From Claveliimonas sp964652805 (GTDB lineage: Bacteria > Bacillota > Clostridia > Lachnospirales > Lachnospiraceae): a stretch of 47,606 bases of DNA. The notes beneath the pieces are model-generated. The model did not search any database and was not told the origin of the DNA. It saw only the letters and a list, made by a program, of their open reading frames with translations. The stretch spans positions 1-47,606 of the forward strand of contig CAZZBJ010000002.1 in assembly GCA_964652805.1 (NCBI GenBank), written 5' to 3'. How positions within the stretch are numbered: the first letter of the stretch is position 1; each line of letters opens with the position of its first letter. Positions 16,432 through 23,578 of this stretch are shown in pieces. The position numbers and the translations under genes are program-made.

Positions 16432-17127
16432 CTACACGGTTACCTTTGTGCCGGTAAATGTTCCCGATAATGTCTCCACAATGCTGTTCTCCTCGTTCAG
16501 TCCGAACACCAGCATGGGCATTCTGTTCTCCAGGCACATGATGGACGCGGTCAGGTCCACTGCCATCAGCTTCCTGTCAATGATCTCCTGGATGGAAATC
16601 TCGTCGTATTTCACAGCCTCCGGATTCACCTTCGGGTCGCTGTCGTAGATGCCGTCAATGGCCTTTGCCAGCAGCATGGCGTCCGCTTCGATCTCGATGG
16701 CACGGAGTACGGCCCCCGTGTCTGTGGAGAAACAGGGGTGTCCCGTCCCCCCCGCAAAGAAGACGACCTTGCCCTGCTCCAATGCCTCCACAGCCTTATC
16801 CTTGGAGAACAAAGTGGTAAAGGCGCCGCACACAAAGGGTGTGAACACCTCTGTCTTCATGCCCACATGACGGAAGATATCAGACACATAGATACAGTTC
16901 ATGACAGTGGCCAGCATACCGATCTGATCCGCCTTTGTCCGGTCAATGGTCTCGCTGGTTCTTCCACGCCAGAAATTCCCGCCTCCGGTCACGATCGCCA
17001 CCTGGTATCCCTCGTCCACGATCTGCTTTACCTGCTTTGCAACGCCGATGCAGGTATCCTCGTCGAATCCGGTCTTCTTCTCTCCCGCCAGCGCCTCTCC
17101 GCTCAGCTTTAACAACACTCTCTTCAT
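16432..17127 (-). CDS. pyrH: UMP kinase
   Basis: A 231-residue amino-acid-kinase-fold UMP kinase. It phosphorylates UMP to UDP and is a control point of pyrimidine supply. Seen are KLSGEAL near the start, the glycine-rich TGGGNFWRG, and FFAGGTGHPCFSTDT for nucleotide binding. ATG 17127 follows AAGGAGCAAAACTTT; a longer in-frame reading from 17214 has no ribosome site and poor similarity to the family. First gene of the operon pyrH-frr-uppS-cdsA-dxr-rseP, which joins nucleotide, translation and envelope lipid functions. Confidence 0.97.
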   Translation of the reverse strand: MKRVLLKLSGEALAGEKKTGFDEDTCIGVAKQVKQIVDEGYQVAIVTGGGNFWRGRTSETIDRTKADQIGMLATVMNCIYVSDIFRHVGMKTEVFTPFVCGAFTTLFSKDKAVEALEQGKVVFFAGGTGHPCFSTDTGAVLRAIEIEADAMLLAKAIDGIYDSDPKVNPEAVKYDEISIQEIIDRKLMAVDLTASIMCLENRMPMLVFGLNEENSIVETLSGTFTGTKVTV

Positions 17128-17204
17128 AAAGTTTTGCTCCTTGTCTTGCTGTTGTACTCCTTTTGCACATCCGATATTCTTCCTTCTGTGCATACCTAAA
17201 TTAA

Positions 17205-17213
17205 AGTATAGCA
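17205..17213 (-). promoter_or_regulatory. Extended -10 promoter of the pyrH operon
   Basis: TGCTATACT is an extended -10 element on the minus strand about 80 nt upstream of the pyrH ATG. The -35 region is poor (TTCCCT at 18 nt). Confidence 0.55.
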
Positions 17214-17309
17214 TAGGTTAGAGAAAAAGGGAACTTACTTTTTTCCGGCCGCAGGGCTTGCCATACAGGTGCCAAGACAGCTTCCGCGGCTCCGGTTCAT
17301 CGCCACTGC

Positions 17310-17344
17310 AAAAAAGAAGCGGCAGATCAAGTCCGTCCGCCGCT
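17310..17344 (-). terminator. Terminator of the cytidylate-kinase-like gene
   Basis: AGCGGC/GCCGCT stem (17339-17344 and 17318-17323) with a 15-nt loop, followed on the minus strand by TCTTTTTT. Confidence 0.8.
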
Positions 17345-17372
17345 CTTTTCCCGTGCTTTTCTCAGCTGTGCT

Positions 17373-17858
17373 TTAAATGTACTCTTTTTTCTCAAAATAC
17401 TTCATCAGAATATCCGCACAGTTCTCCACACCCAGGTCTGATGTGTTAAGGAACATATGGTAGTTGTTCACATCTCCCCATGCCTTCCCGGTGTGCTCGT
17501 AATAGTACTCCGCCCTCTCCTTGTCCGTCTTCTCGATCTTCCGCTCCGCCTCCTCACGGCTTAGGTTCTCCTTGCCCATGATCCTCTTGATCCGGTCCTC
17601 CTTGTCCGCGCACACGTAGATGTTGAAGGCATTACGCTTATCCTTGAGTATCTCGGAAGCACATCTTCCCAGGATGATGCAGGGCTTTTCCGCCAGCTTT
17701 TTGATGACCTCTACTTCAGAGTCGTAGGTATGGCTGCTCATCTCCTCCTCCACATTCACCTTGTCATACACTGGAATGTCGAGTCTCTCGGAGAGCTCCT
17801 GGGCGATCCTGCTGGCTCCCGTGCCGTAACGCCTGCTCATGGTTATCACTAATTTCAC
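17373..17858 (-). CDS. Cytidylate-kinase-like family protein
   Basis: A 161-residue protein of the cytidylate-kinase-like family. The start VITMSRRYGTGASRIAQEL is a modified P-loop, where classical Cmk has GPDGSGK. IILGRCASEIL and a helical REEAERKIEKTDKERAEYY lid-type segment follow, and the end matches the family's NTSDLGVENCADIL. It is shorter than many members (about 200 residues), mainly between residues 30 and 60. It probably binds a nucleotide, but its substrate is unknown; it is not the housekeeping CMP kinase by this motif. The start is GTG 17858, with AAAGGAGGAATTGGT directly upstream. It has its own promoter. Confidence 0.75.
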   Translation of the reverse strand: MKLVITMSRRYGTGASRIAQELSERLDIPVYDKVNVEEEMSSHTYDSEVEVIKKLAEKPCIILGRCASEILKDKRNAFNIYVCADKEDRIKRIMGKENLSREEAERKIEKTDKERAEYYYEHTGKAWGDVNNYHMFLNTSDLGVENCADILMKYFEKKEYI

Positions 17859-17899
17859 ACCAATTCCTCCTTTGTAGTCCGGTTTTGTGCCGTGCGATC

Positions 17900-17929
17900 A
17901 TTATACCACATCTTCGCCCGGATGTACAA
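17900..17929 (-). promoter_or_regulatory. Promoter of the cytidylate-kinase-like gene
   Basis: TGGTATAAT is a perfect extended -10 (TATAAT at 17900-17905 on the minus strand) with a weak TTGTAC 18 nt upstream. It sits in the 101-nt gap after the prepilin peptidase gene. Confidence 0.6.
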
Positions 17930-17959
17930 TCCGAAGAACCCATTCTCTGCGGATCTCTC

Positions 17960-18478
17960 CTATCCTCCCGCATACCACAAAGCCAGCTCCTCGCCCCAGA
18001 ACCACGCCGCCGCCATGCCTAGGCAGAGGAAGGGGCCGAAGGGGATCTCGTCTCTTTCGGACACCCTCCCCATCAGAAGGAGGGCTCCTGTCACCGCCCC
18101 GGCTGACAGAAAGGCCAAAGCTCCCCCGGCCAGCATAGCCCTCCAGCCAAGGACAAAGCCGCCTGCTCCGGCCAGCTTGATGTCACCGCCCCCGAAGGCT
18201 CCGGGCGCAAGGCAGCAGACCACCGTCAGGGGAAGACTGACACAGAAAAGTCCCGCCAGCCTGTCCGTCAGGTCCAGCCCCTTCGGGGCTACGCCCAGTG
18301 CCCAGCACAAAAGGCCGACCCCCAGGATACAGACCACCGCCCCGTCAGGTACCCTGCGGCGCTTCAGGTCTTCCCCGGCCGCCCAGGCCAAAAGGAGGAG
18401 GAACACACAGAGGCACACGTCCCGCAGGATGGAAGCTGCAACTGTATCAACAAGTTTCGTCACCTGAAAAAACCGCAT
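17960..18478 (-). CDS. Small A24-type prepilin peptidase
   Basis: A 172-residue membrane protein with about six hydrophobic segments. It shows both aspartates of the A24 family: one in WAAGEDLKRRRVPD near residue 36 and the GxGD-type motif FGGGDIKLAG near residue 98. These enzymes cut leader peptides of type IV pilin-like proteins. The N-terminal methylase domain of full-length PilD/ComC is absent, as in TadV/CpaA-type peptidases. No pilin, ATPase or secretion gene is near it; the start lies 5 nt after the dihydrouridine synthase stop, so it is probably co-transcribed with it. The ribosome site before ATG 18478 is weak. Confidence 0.78.
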   Translation of the reverse strand: MRFFQVTKLVDTVAASILRDVCLCVFLLLLAWAAGEDLKRRRVPDGAVVCILGVGLLCWALGVAPKGLDLTDRLAGLFCVSLPLTVVCCLAPGAFGGGDIKLAGAGGFVLGWRAMLAGGALAFLSAGAVTGALLLMGRVSERDEIPFGPFLCLGMAAAWFWGEELALWYAGG

Positions 18479-18482
18479 ATGC

Positions 18483-19445
18483 TCACACGGTATGATACTC
18501 CCTGAACAGCTCCTCCACCGCCGCCTCGTAGGCCGCCGGCTTCTCCGCCTTGCGGATTTTTTTCAGAGGCTTCTCTGCATCCTGGAAAAGCTGTCCCATG
18601 TAGACCCACAGCTCCTTCATCTTAAAGAGCACCGGTCTGGCCCCCGGCATCTCCTCCCGGTACCACTGATAGATCTGGTCATGGAATGTGCGAAGAGCCG
18701 CCTTGTCCGGCATCGTCCCTCCCTGCAGCAGCAGGTGGAGGGTCGGGTTGACAAGGAGTCCCCTGCCGATCATGACCCGGCCCAGCTTTGGAAAGCGCTC
18801 TGTCAGGGCTCTCATATCCTCCTCTGTCCGGATATCCCCGTTGTAGCAGACCGGACTCTGACTGTGCTCTGCCCCGTAGGCAAAAAGATCCATGCGGACA
18901 GGACCGCTGTAGAAATCCCGCTGGGTTCTGGGATGAATGATGAGCTCCTTCAGGGGATACTGGTTGTAAATGTCAAGAAGCCGGAAGAACTCCTCCGGCT
19001 CCTCCACCCCCAGCCTTGTCTTCACTGAGATTTCCATGTCCCCCAAAGGGCCCTCTCCCCCTCTTTTGCAGGCGGAGAAGACCTCTGCGAAAAAACGATC
19101 CAGCTCCTTTGGCTTTGCCAGAAAACCGGAGCCCCTGTACTTGGTCACCACGGTCCTGGAGGGGCATCCCAGGTTCAGGTCGATTTCTCTGTAGCCCATC
19201 TCCCCCAGCTTCGCCGCTGTGGTAAGGAAATCCTGAGGATTGTTGGTAAGAAGCTGGGGCACCGTGTAAATGCCCCGGTTGTGGACCGGGAGTACGTCAT
19301 GTTTCTCCCTGGCGCTAAACTTCCCCTTCTGCCCCGGGGCGATGAAGGCTGTAAAATATTTGGATATGCCGGGAAACAGGCTGTGGTGCACGTTCCTGTG
19401 TATGTAGCCTGTGATCCCCTCCATGGGCGCAAAATAGTATTCCAT
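18483..19445 (-). CDS. tRNA-dihydrouridine synthase
   Basis: A 320-residue FMN-dependent TIM-barrel enzyme that reduces uridines in tRNA D-loops. The start YYFAPMEGITGY is the flavin-binding beginning of the family. The catalytic Cys is in LNLGCPSRTVV near residue 100, and EISVKTRLG and NGDIRTEEDM are conserved blocks. It is closest in feel to the DUS paralogues common in clostridia; the exact uridine position is not readable. ATG 19445 follows GAGGACAGAAG. First of a likely three-gene run with the prepilin peptidase and cytidylate-kinase-like genes. Confidence 0.92.
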   Translation of the reverse strand: MEYYFAPMEGITGYIHRNVHHSLFPGISKYFTAFIAPGQKGKFSAREKHDVLPVHNRGIYTVPQLLTNNPQDFLTTAAKLGEMGYREIDLNLGCPSRTVVTKYRGSGFLAKPKELDRFFAEVFSACKRGGEGPLGDMEISVKTRLGVEEPEEFFRLLDIYNQYPLKELIIHPRTQRDFYSGPVRMDLFAYGAEHSQSPVCYNGDIRTEEDMRALTERFPKLGRVMIGRGLLVNPTLHLLLQGGTMPDKAALRTFHDQIYQWYREEMPGARPVLFKMKELWVYMGQLFQDAEKPLKKIRKAEKPAAYEAAVEELFREYHTV

Positions 19446-19514
19446 CTTCTGTCCTCTTTCACGTCGTTTTGTCCTACTACTCTAGCACGGTTTTGCGAAA
19501 AAGTCTACGTCGGA

Positions 19515-19543
19515 TTGACACAGCTTCTCTCCTGTGCTACATT
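19515..19543 (+). promoter_or_regulatory. Promoter of the MATE exporter gene
   Basis: A perfect TTGACA (19515-19520), a 17-nt spacer ending in TGC (extended -10) and TACATT (19538-19543). The start site would be near 19550, giving a 213-nt leader before the ATG. Confidence 0.85.
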
Positions 19544-19549
19544 TATATA

Positions 19550-19762
19550 GTCAATGTTGGGGCTTTAATCCCAACATCATACAGCCAAAAACATACCGCT
19601 AAAATTCTGATGTGGATTTTTCTGGCACAGCCACTTTTCGCCACACACCTGCCGCCAGCAGATGTGTGGCTTTTTTACTGCCGCCAGACTTCCAGGAAAG
19701 ATGCGCTTCGATGCATCTTAGATCAGAGTGAAATACAAAGTCAGCAGAAAGGAATAACGAAT
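19550..19762 (+). promoter_or_regulatory. Structured 5' leader with intrinsic terminator, riboswitch-like
   Basis: The leader begins with a perfect 8-bp hairpin (19554-19561/19570-19577, 8-nt loop) and ends with a terminator (19640-19676) and a third 7-bp hairpin (19698-19704/19713-19719). UGUGG at 19611-19615 can pair with CCACA at 19641-19645, the 5' arm of the terminator, giving an antiterminator alternative. This arrangement is typical of riboswitches or attenuators. I cannot match it to a known class; the segment with ACCGCU and CUGAUG recalls part of the fluoride motif but lacks its 5' conserved block. Apart from the promoter, this leader fills the 317-nt gap before the MATE gene. Confidence 0.6.
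19640..19676 (+). terminator. Leader terminator upstream of the MATE gene
   Basis: GCCACACA (19640-19647) pairs perfectly with TGTGTGGC (19663-19670), with an inner CTGC/GCAG stem and a 5-nt loop, followed directly by TTTTTT. It lies 86 nt upstream of the start codon, so it can only act as a conditional terminator of the exporter gene. Confidence 0.85.
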
Positions 19763-21097
19763 ATGAACGAGACATTTATGAAAGAGAAACCCATCCTGCC
19801 CCTCATTGCGGCCATGGCCCTGCCTATGGTCCTCTCCATGCTGGTCAACTCCCTTTACAACATCGTGGACAGCTTTTTCGTAGCCCGCATCAGCGAGGAC
19901 GCCATAACGGCGCTCTCCCTTGTCTACCCACTGCAGAACCTGATCAACGCGGTGGCCATCGGCTTTGGCGTGGGCATCAACGCCCAGATTGCCTTTCACC
20001 TGGGAGCCGGAAACAAGGACCGGGCCGGCATTGCCGCCACCCACGGTATCCTTCTGTCCGCCATCCACGGCCTCATCCTGTCTCTGGCCTGCATCGGCGC
20101 TATCCGCTGGTTCCTTGGCATGTTCACCTCTGACCGGACGGTCATAGACCTGGGCGTGCGCTACAGTGTGATCGCCTTTTCTTTTTCCATCGTCATCTCC
20201 GTGGGGCTTGCGTTTGAGAAGATATTCCAGGCTGTCGGCCGGATGAAGCTGACCATGCTGAGCATGCTCTCCGGCTGCATCGCCAACATCATCCTGGACC
20301 CGGTGCTCATCTTCGGCCTGGGGCCCTTCCCGGAGCTTGGCATCGAGGGAGCCGCCATCGCCACCGGCGCGGGACAGGTGCTGACGCTGGTCGTCTACCT
20401 CATCGTCTACAGCCGATTCCCCCTCCCCCTGAAGATCAGCCGGCGCTATCTGGCCACTGACAGGCAGATAGACGCAAAGCTCTACTCGGTGGGCATCCCG
20501 GCCACTTTGAACCTGGCTCTCCCCTCGGTCATGATCTCCGCCCTCAACACCATACTGGCGGCCTGGTCCCAGAGCTACATCGTCATCCTGGGCGTCTACT
20601 ACAAGCTGCAGACCTTCCTCTATCTTCCCGCCAGCGGCATCGTCCAAGGGATGCGTCCTGTCATCGGCTACAATTACGGCGCCGGAGAACAGGAGCGGGT
20701 GAAAAAGATTTACAGAGTCACCCTGTCCATGTGCGCCGTCATCATGGTGGCGGGCACCCTGATCTGTCTGACTGTACCCTGCCTCCTGATCGGACTTTTC
20801 ACGGAAAATCCGGAGACCATCCGAGCGGGAGCTGCTGCCCTTCGCATCATCAGCGCCGGCTTTATCGTGTCCTCTGTGTCTGTTACATCCTCAGGGGCTC
20901 TGGAGGGCATTGGCAAGGGATTCCCCTCCCTCATCATCTCCCTGTGCCGGTACATTGTGGTCATCCTTCCGGCCGCCTTTATCCTGAGCAGGCTCATAGG
21001 GCCCTCCGGTGTGTGGCACGCCTTCTGGGCTGCGGAGCTGATCACGGCTGTGGTCGCTTTTGCCGTCTATCGGAGGGCGGCCGTCTTTCCGAACTGA
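19763..21097 (+). CDS. MATE-family multidrug/Na+ antiporter
   Basis: A 444-residue inner-membrane exporter with twelve predicted helices in two similar halves. The N-terminal half starts near PMVLSMLVNSLYNIVDSFFV, a hallmark of the MATE family, and YNYGAGEQERV near residue 310 is the matching signature of the second half. It would expel cationic or drug-like compounds using a Na+ or H+ gradient. ATG 19763 follows AAAGGAATAACGAAT; an open frame reaches back to 19469 but crosses the promoter and hairpins. It is monocistronic. The 3' end overlaps the convergent toxin gene by 31 nt, with no terminator seen between them. Confidence 0.9.
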   Translation: MNETFMKEKPILPLIAAMALPMVLSMLVNSLYNIVDSFFVARISEDAITALSLVYPLQNLINAVAIGFGVGINAQIAFHLGAGNKDRAGIAATHGILLSAIHGLILSLACIGAIRWFLGMFTSDRTVIDLGVRYSVIAFSFSIVISVGLAFEKIFQAVGRMKLTMLSMLSGCIANIILDPVLIFGLGPFPELGIEGAAIATGAGQVLTLVVYLIVYSRFPLPLKISRRYLATDRQIDAKLYSVGIPATLNLALPSVMISALNTILAAWSQSYIVILGVYYKLQTFLYLPASGIVQGMRPVIGYNYGAGEQERVKKIYRVTLSMCAVIMVAGTLICLTVPCLLIGLFTENPETIRAGAAALRIISAGFIVSSVSVTSSGALEGIGKGFPSLIISLCRYIVVILPAAFILSRLIGPSGVWHAFWAAELITAVVAFAVYRRAAVFPN

Positions 21098-21624
21098 CCC
21101 CTCGCCGTGCTGTCCGGACTGATTTTCTCTGTGCTGATGCCGGGCCGATACCGGCGGCACAGCTCCTCCAGCTTCCGGAAATCACTGCACCTTGCCGCCA
21201 CAGCGGACTTCTCTCCTTCCACCTTTTCCCGGTACAAAAGCAGAGCGCTGCGGCGGATCTTCTCCCGCACCTTCTTGATGTATCTGTACTCTGCCCGCAG
21301 CAGGTCTCTGTATTTTTCGTCCTCCACCCGGGCAATATCCACATACTCGTACTGCCCCTCCGGGACAGGAAACATATTGTTCAGGTTGATGACCGCATAG
21401 TTCTTCACTTTGATAAAATCCAGACTGTCCCTCATTCCCGCGTGCTTTGCCTTGAAGGATGAGAGGGGCGCAAAATAATCCATGCGGCCTATGCGCAGCA
21501 CGATGCCGATGTATTTGCGCTCCTGCCGTCCTTTCTCCCGCCGGTTGTAGAAAAGATGGGGCGCACAGGGGAGAAGATAGTCCACATAGTCTTCTTTGAT
21601 GTGGTAAAACTTGATATGACTCAT
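21067..21624 (-). CDS. ToxN/AbiQ-family toxin (type III toxin-antitoxin endoribonuclease)
   Basis: A 185-residue protein with the family's order of blocks: KFYHIKEDYVDYL at the start, YIGIVLRIGRMDYFAPLSSFKAKH at about 39-62 (containing the usual Ser and Lys), the NYAVINLNNMFPVP strand, then a helical C half ending RCSDFRKLEELCRRY. A non-conserved tail of about 25 residues follows. Family members are RNases held inactive by a repeated antitoxin RNA and often defend against phage. ATG 21624 follows AAGGAGGCGGA. A promoter, two hairpins and a terminator-like stem lie upstream, the expected layout, but classic tandem repeats are not obvious. It overlaps the 3' end of the MATE gene. Confidence 0.82.
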   Translation of the reverse strand: MSHIKFYHIKEDYVDYLLPCAPHLFYNRREKGRQERKYIGIVLRIGRMDYFAPLSSFKAKHAGMRDSLDFIKVKNYAVINLNNMFPVPEGQYEYVDIARVEDEKYRDLLRAEYRYIKKVREKIRRSALLLYREKVEGEKSAVAARCSDFRKLEELCRRYRPGISTEKISPDSTARGQFGKTAALR

Positions 21625-21652
21625 TCCGCCTCCTTGTCAGAACGCACTTTCA

Positions 21653-21699
21653 GACTTTAGAATTCTCATGACTTTTGGAAACTTTGAAGATCTTCATGA
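21653..21699 (-). repeat. Two-copy imperfect repeat directly upstream of toxN
   Basis: On the minus strand two units with a 28-nt period share the pattern TCATGA, a 6-bp palindrome (AGATCT in one, GAATTC in the other), then T(C)AAAGT. TCATGA copies are at 21694-21699 and 21666-21671. Each unit can fold into a small hairpin. They lie between the terminator-like stem and the toxin ATG, and may be antitoxin RNA, an operator, or a remnant. Confidence 0.45.
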
Positions 21700-21700
21700 A

Positions 21701-21767
21701 TAAAAAGATGACACCGGGGCAGCCCGGGGCTGCCTCCCTTGTGTCCTGTCCGCCAAGAAAGGCGGAC
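21701..21767 (-). ncRNA. Candidate antitoxin RNA / structured leader with terminator
   Basis: Two strong hairpins: GTCCGCC/GGCGGAC (21748-21767, 6-nt loop), then a two-tier stem with GACAC/GTGTC outside (21710-21714, 21741-21745) and GGCAGCC/GGCTGCC inside, followed by ATCTTTTTATTC on the minus strand. The second has terminator form. Together with the promoter at 21819-21847 they form a short RNA of about 110 nt before toxN. They could also end read-through from the maltodextrin operon. The antitoxin role is inferred from position only. Confidence 0.5.
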
Positions 21768-21818
21768 GCTCTTAACTTTCTCACTTGGGGCTGAGATACA
21801 CCCTCTTCGAATACAACC

Positions 21819-21847
21819 AGTATAGCTTAGCCTGCACGAAAAAGCAA
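21819..21847 (-). promoter_or_regulatory. Promoter of the toxin locus
   Basis: TTGCTT (21842-21847) and TATACT (21819-21824) with a 17-nt spacer on the minus strand, starting 16 nt after the alpha-glucosidase stop. A separate promoter here supports an independent RNA-plus-toxin unit. Confidence 0.65.
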
Positions 21848-21862
21848 GCACTTTATGTCTCT

Positions 21863-23572
21863 TTAGCCTTCACGTTCACTCCCGGCCTGGTTTCTGCTCA
21901 TCAGCACCATCAACGCCTCGTAGGGACGCAGCCGTCCCTGCTTCCAGCCGCCACGGACACCTGCCTCTCTGCCTTCCCCGGCGCAGTTGTGAATCAGCAC
22001 CTGGCCCTCTGCCCACTCTCCGGGCAGGCCGCAGTCGCAGGAGGCGTCCTCTCCCGAGAAGTTGGCAAGGACGAGAAGCCGGGTCTCTCCGCTTGTCCTT
22101 GTGTAGGCAAAGATCTTTTCATCCTCCGGGAAAAGAAGCTCGAATCTTCCGTCCGCAAACACCGGATACTCCTTTCGCAGAGCGATCAGCCTCTGGTAGA
22201 ACCGGAACACGGAGGACGGATCCGCCATCTGTGCGGCGGCGTTGATCTCCCGGTGATTCGGGTTCACCTCAATCCAGGGCTCTCCCGCTGTAAAGCCGGC
22301 GCCCCTGCTGTCATCCCACTGCATGGGCGTGCGGGCGTTGTCCCGACTCTTGGCGTAGATGGAGGCCATCACGTCGTCCTTGTCATACCCCGCCTCCATC
22401 CTCTCCTCATAGAGATGCAGCGTTTCGATATCCCTGTAGTGGCTGATATCCCGGAAGCGGACATTGGTCATGCCCAGCTCCTCCCCCTGGAAAATGTAGG
22501 GCGTGCCCTGCATGCCGTGGAGGACGCAGGCCAGCATCTTGGCGGACCTTGTTCGGTATTCCCCGTCGTCTCCCCATCTGGAGACGATCCTTGGCAGATC
22601 GTGGTTGTCCCAGAAGAGACTGTTCCAGCCCTTGCCGCCAAGCTCCACCTGCCATTTCGCCAGCGTCTCTTTTAGCTTCACCAGGTTTAAGGGGGCCAGA
22701 TCCCACTTTGTCTTCCCCTCCTGCTGATCCAGGCCCATGTGCTCGAACTGAAACACCATGGAGAACTCGCTGCCGTCCGGATTGCTGTAGAGCTTTGCCC
22801 TCTCCGGGTCCGCTCCCCAGGCCTCCCCCACGGTGATAAGGTCCCTCTTCTGGAAGGTCTCCCGGCTCATCTCCCGGATAAACTCGTGGAGTCTGGGGCC
22901 GTTGGCGGTAATACCCAGATCCGGCTCTTTGGCGATCTGGTCAATGACATCCAGGCGAAAGCCGCCCACGCCCTTATCCATCCACCAAAGGATCATGTCG
23001 TAGATTTCCCGGCGCACCTTCTCATTTTCCCAATTGAGGTCCGGCTGTTTCACGGAAAACTGGTGGAAATAATACTGTCCGAGCTCAGGAACCCACTCCC
23101 AGGCCGGCCCGCCAAAGGCCGCCTCCATGTCATTGGGACGCTCCCCTTCCGCCCCGTCACGCCAGACATAGTAGTCGTGGTACGGGTTGTCCCTGCTCTT
23201 TTTCGCCTCCTGAAACCAGCGGTGCTCATCGGAGGTGTGGTTCAGCACCAGGTCCATGATGATGCGGATCCCCCGCTCTTTTGCTCTGGCAATGAACTCC
23301 TCCATGTCAGAGAGGCTGCCAAACATGGGGTCGATGTCCTGGTAGTCAGATATATCGTAGCCGTTGTCATCCTGTGGAGACCTGTACACGGGCGAGAGCC
23401 AGATAGCGTCAATACCAAGCTCCCTTAAGTAGTCCAGCCGGCTGATGATGCCCTGGATATCCCCGTTGCCGTCCCCGTTGCTGTCCTGGAAGCTGCGGGG
23501 GTAAATCTGATAGACCACCGCCTGCTGCCACCATTTTCTCTCCGGTTTTCTCTCGGTCGTTCTGTCACTCAT
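21863..23572 (-). CDS. GH13 alpha-glucosidase / oligo-1,6-glucosidase
   Basis: A 569-residue intracellular enzyme that releases glucose from the non-reducing ends of short malto- or isomalto-oligosaccharides. The start KWWQQAVVYQIYPRSFQDSNGDGNGDIQG is the subfamily signature. The catalytic nucleophile Asp is in GFRLDVIDQ (about 213), the acid Glu in VGEAWGAD (about 265), and the stabilising Asp in WDNHDLPRIVSRWG (about 340). No signal peptide is present. The VIDQ after the nucleophile suggests alpha-1,6 activity, as Val at this place favours it in the family; this is inference. It is the last gene of the maltodextrin operon, 6 nt after the neopullulanase gene. Confidence 0.92.
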   Translation of the reverse strand: MSDRTTERKPERKWWQQAVVYQIYPRSFQDSNGDGNGDIQGIISRLDYLRELGIDAIWLSPVYRSPQDDNGYDISDYQDIDPMFGSLSDMEEFIARAKERGIRIIMDLVLNHTSDEHRWFQEAKKSRDNPYHDYYVWRDGAEGERPNDMEAAFGGPAWEWVPELGQYYFHQFSVKQPDLNWENEKVRREIYDMILWWMDKGVGGFRLDVIDQIAKEPDLGITANGPRLHEFIREMSRETFQKRDLITVGEAWGADPERAKLYSNPDGSEFSMVFQFEHMGLDQQEGKTKWDLAPLNLVKLKETLAKWQVELGGKGWNSLFWDNHDLPRIVSRWGDDGEYRTRSAKMLACVLHGMQGTPYIFQGEELGMTNVRFRDISHYRDIETLHLYEERMEAGYDKDDVMASIYAKSRDNARTPMQWDDSRGAGFTAGEPWIEVNPNHREINAAAQMADPSSVFRFYQRLIALRKEYPVFADGRFELLFPEDEKIFAYTRTSGETRLLVLANFSGEDASCDCGLPGEWAEGQVLIHNCAGEGREAGVRGGWKQGRLRPYEALMVLMSRNQAGSEREG

Positions 23573-23578
23573 GAGCTT

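Noticed and set aside
19590..19640. Possible fluoride or TPP riboswitch in the MATE leader (ACCGCU, CUGAUG, UGGAU pieces)
   Set aside because: The other conserved blocks of both classes are missing and the pairing does not fit, so I left the leader unassigned.
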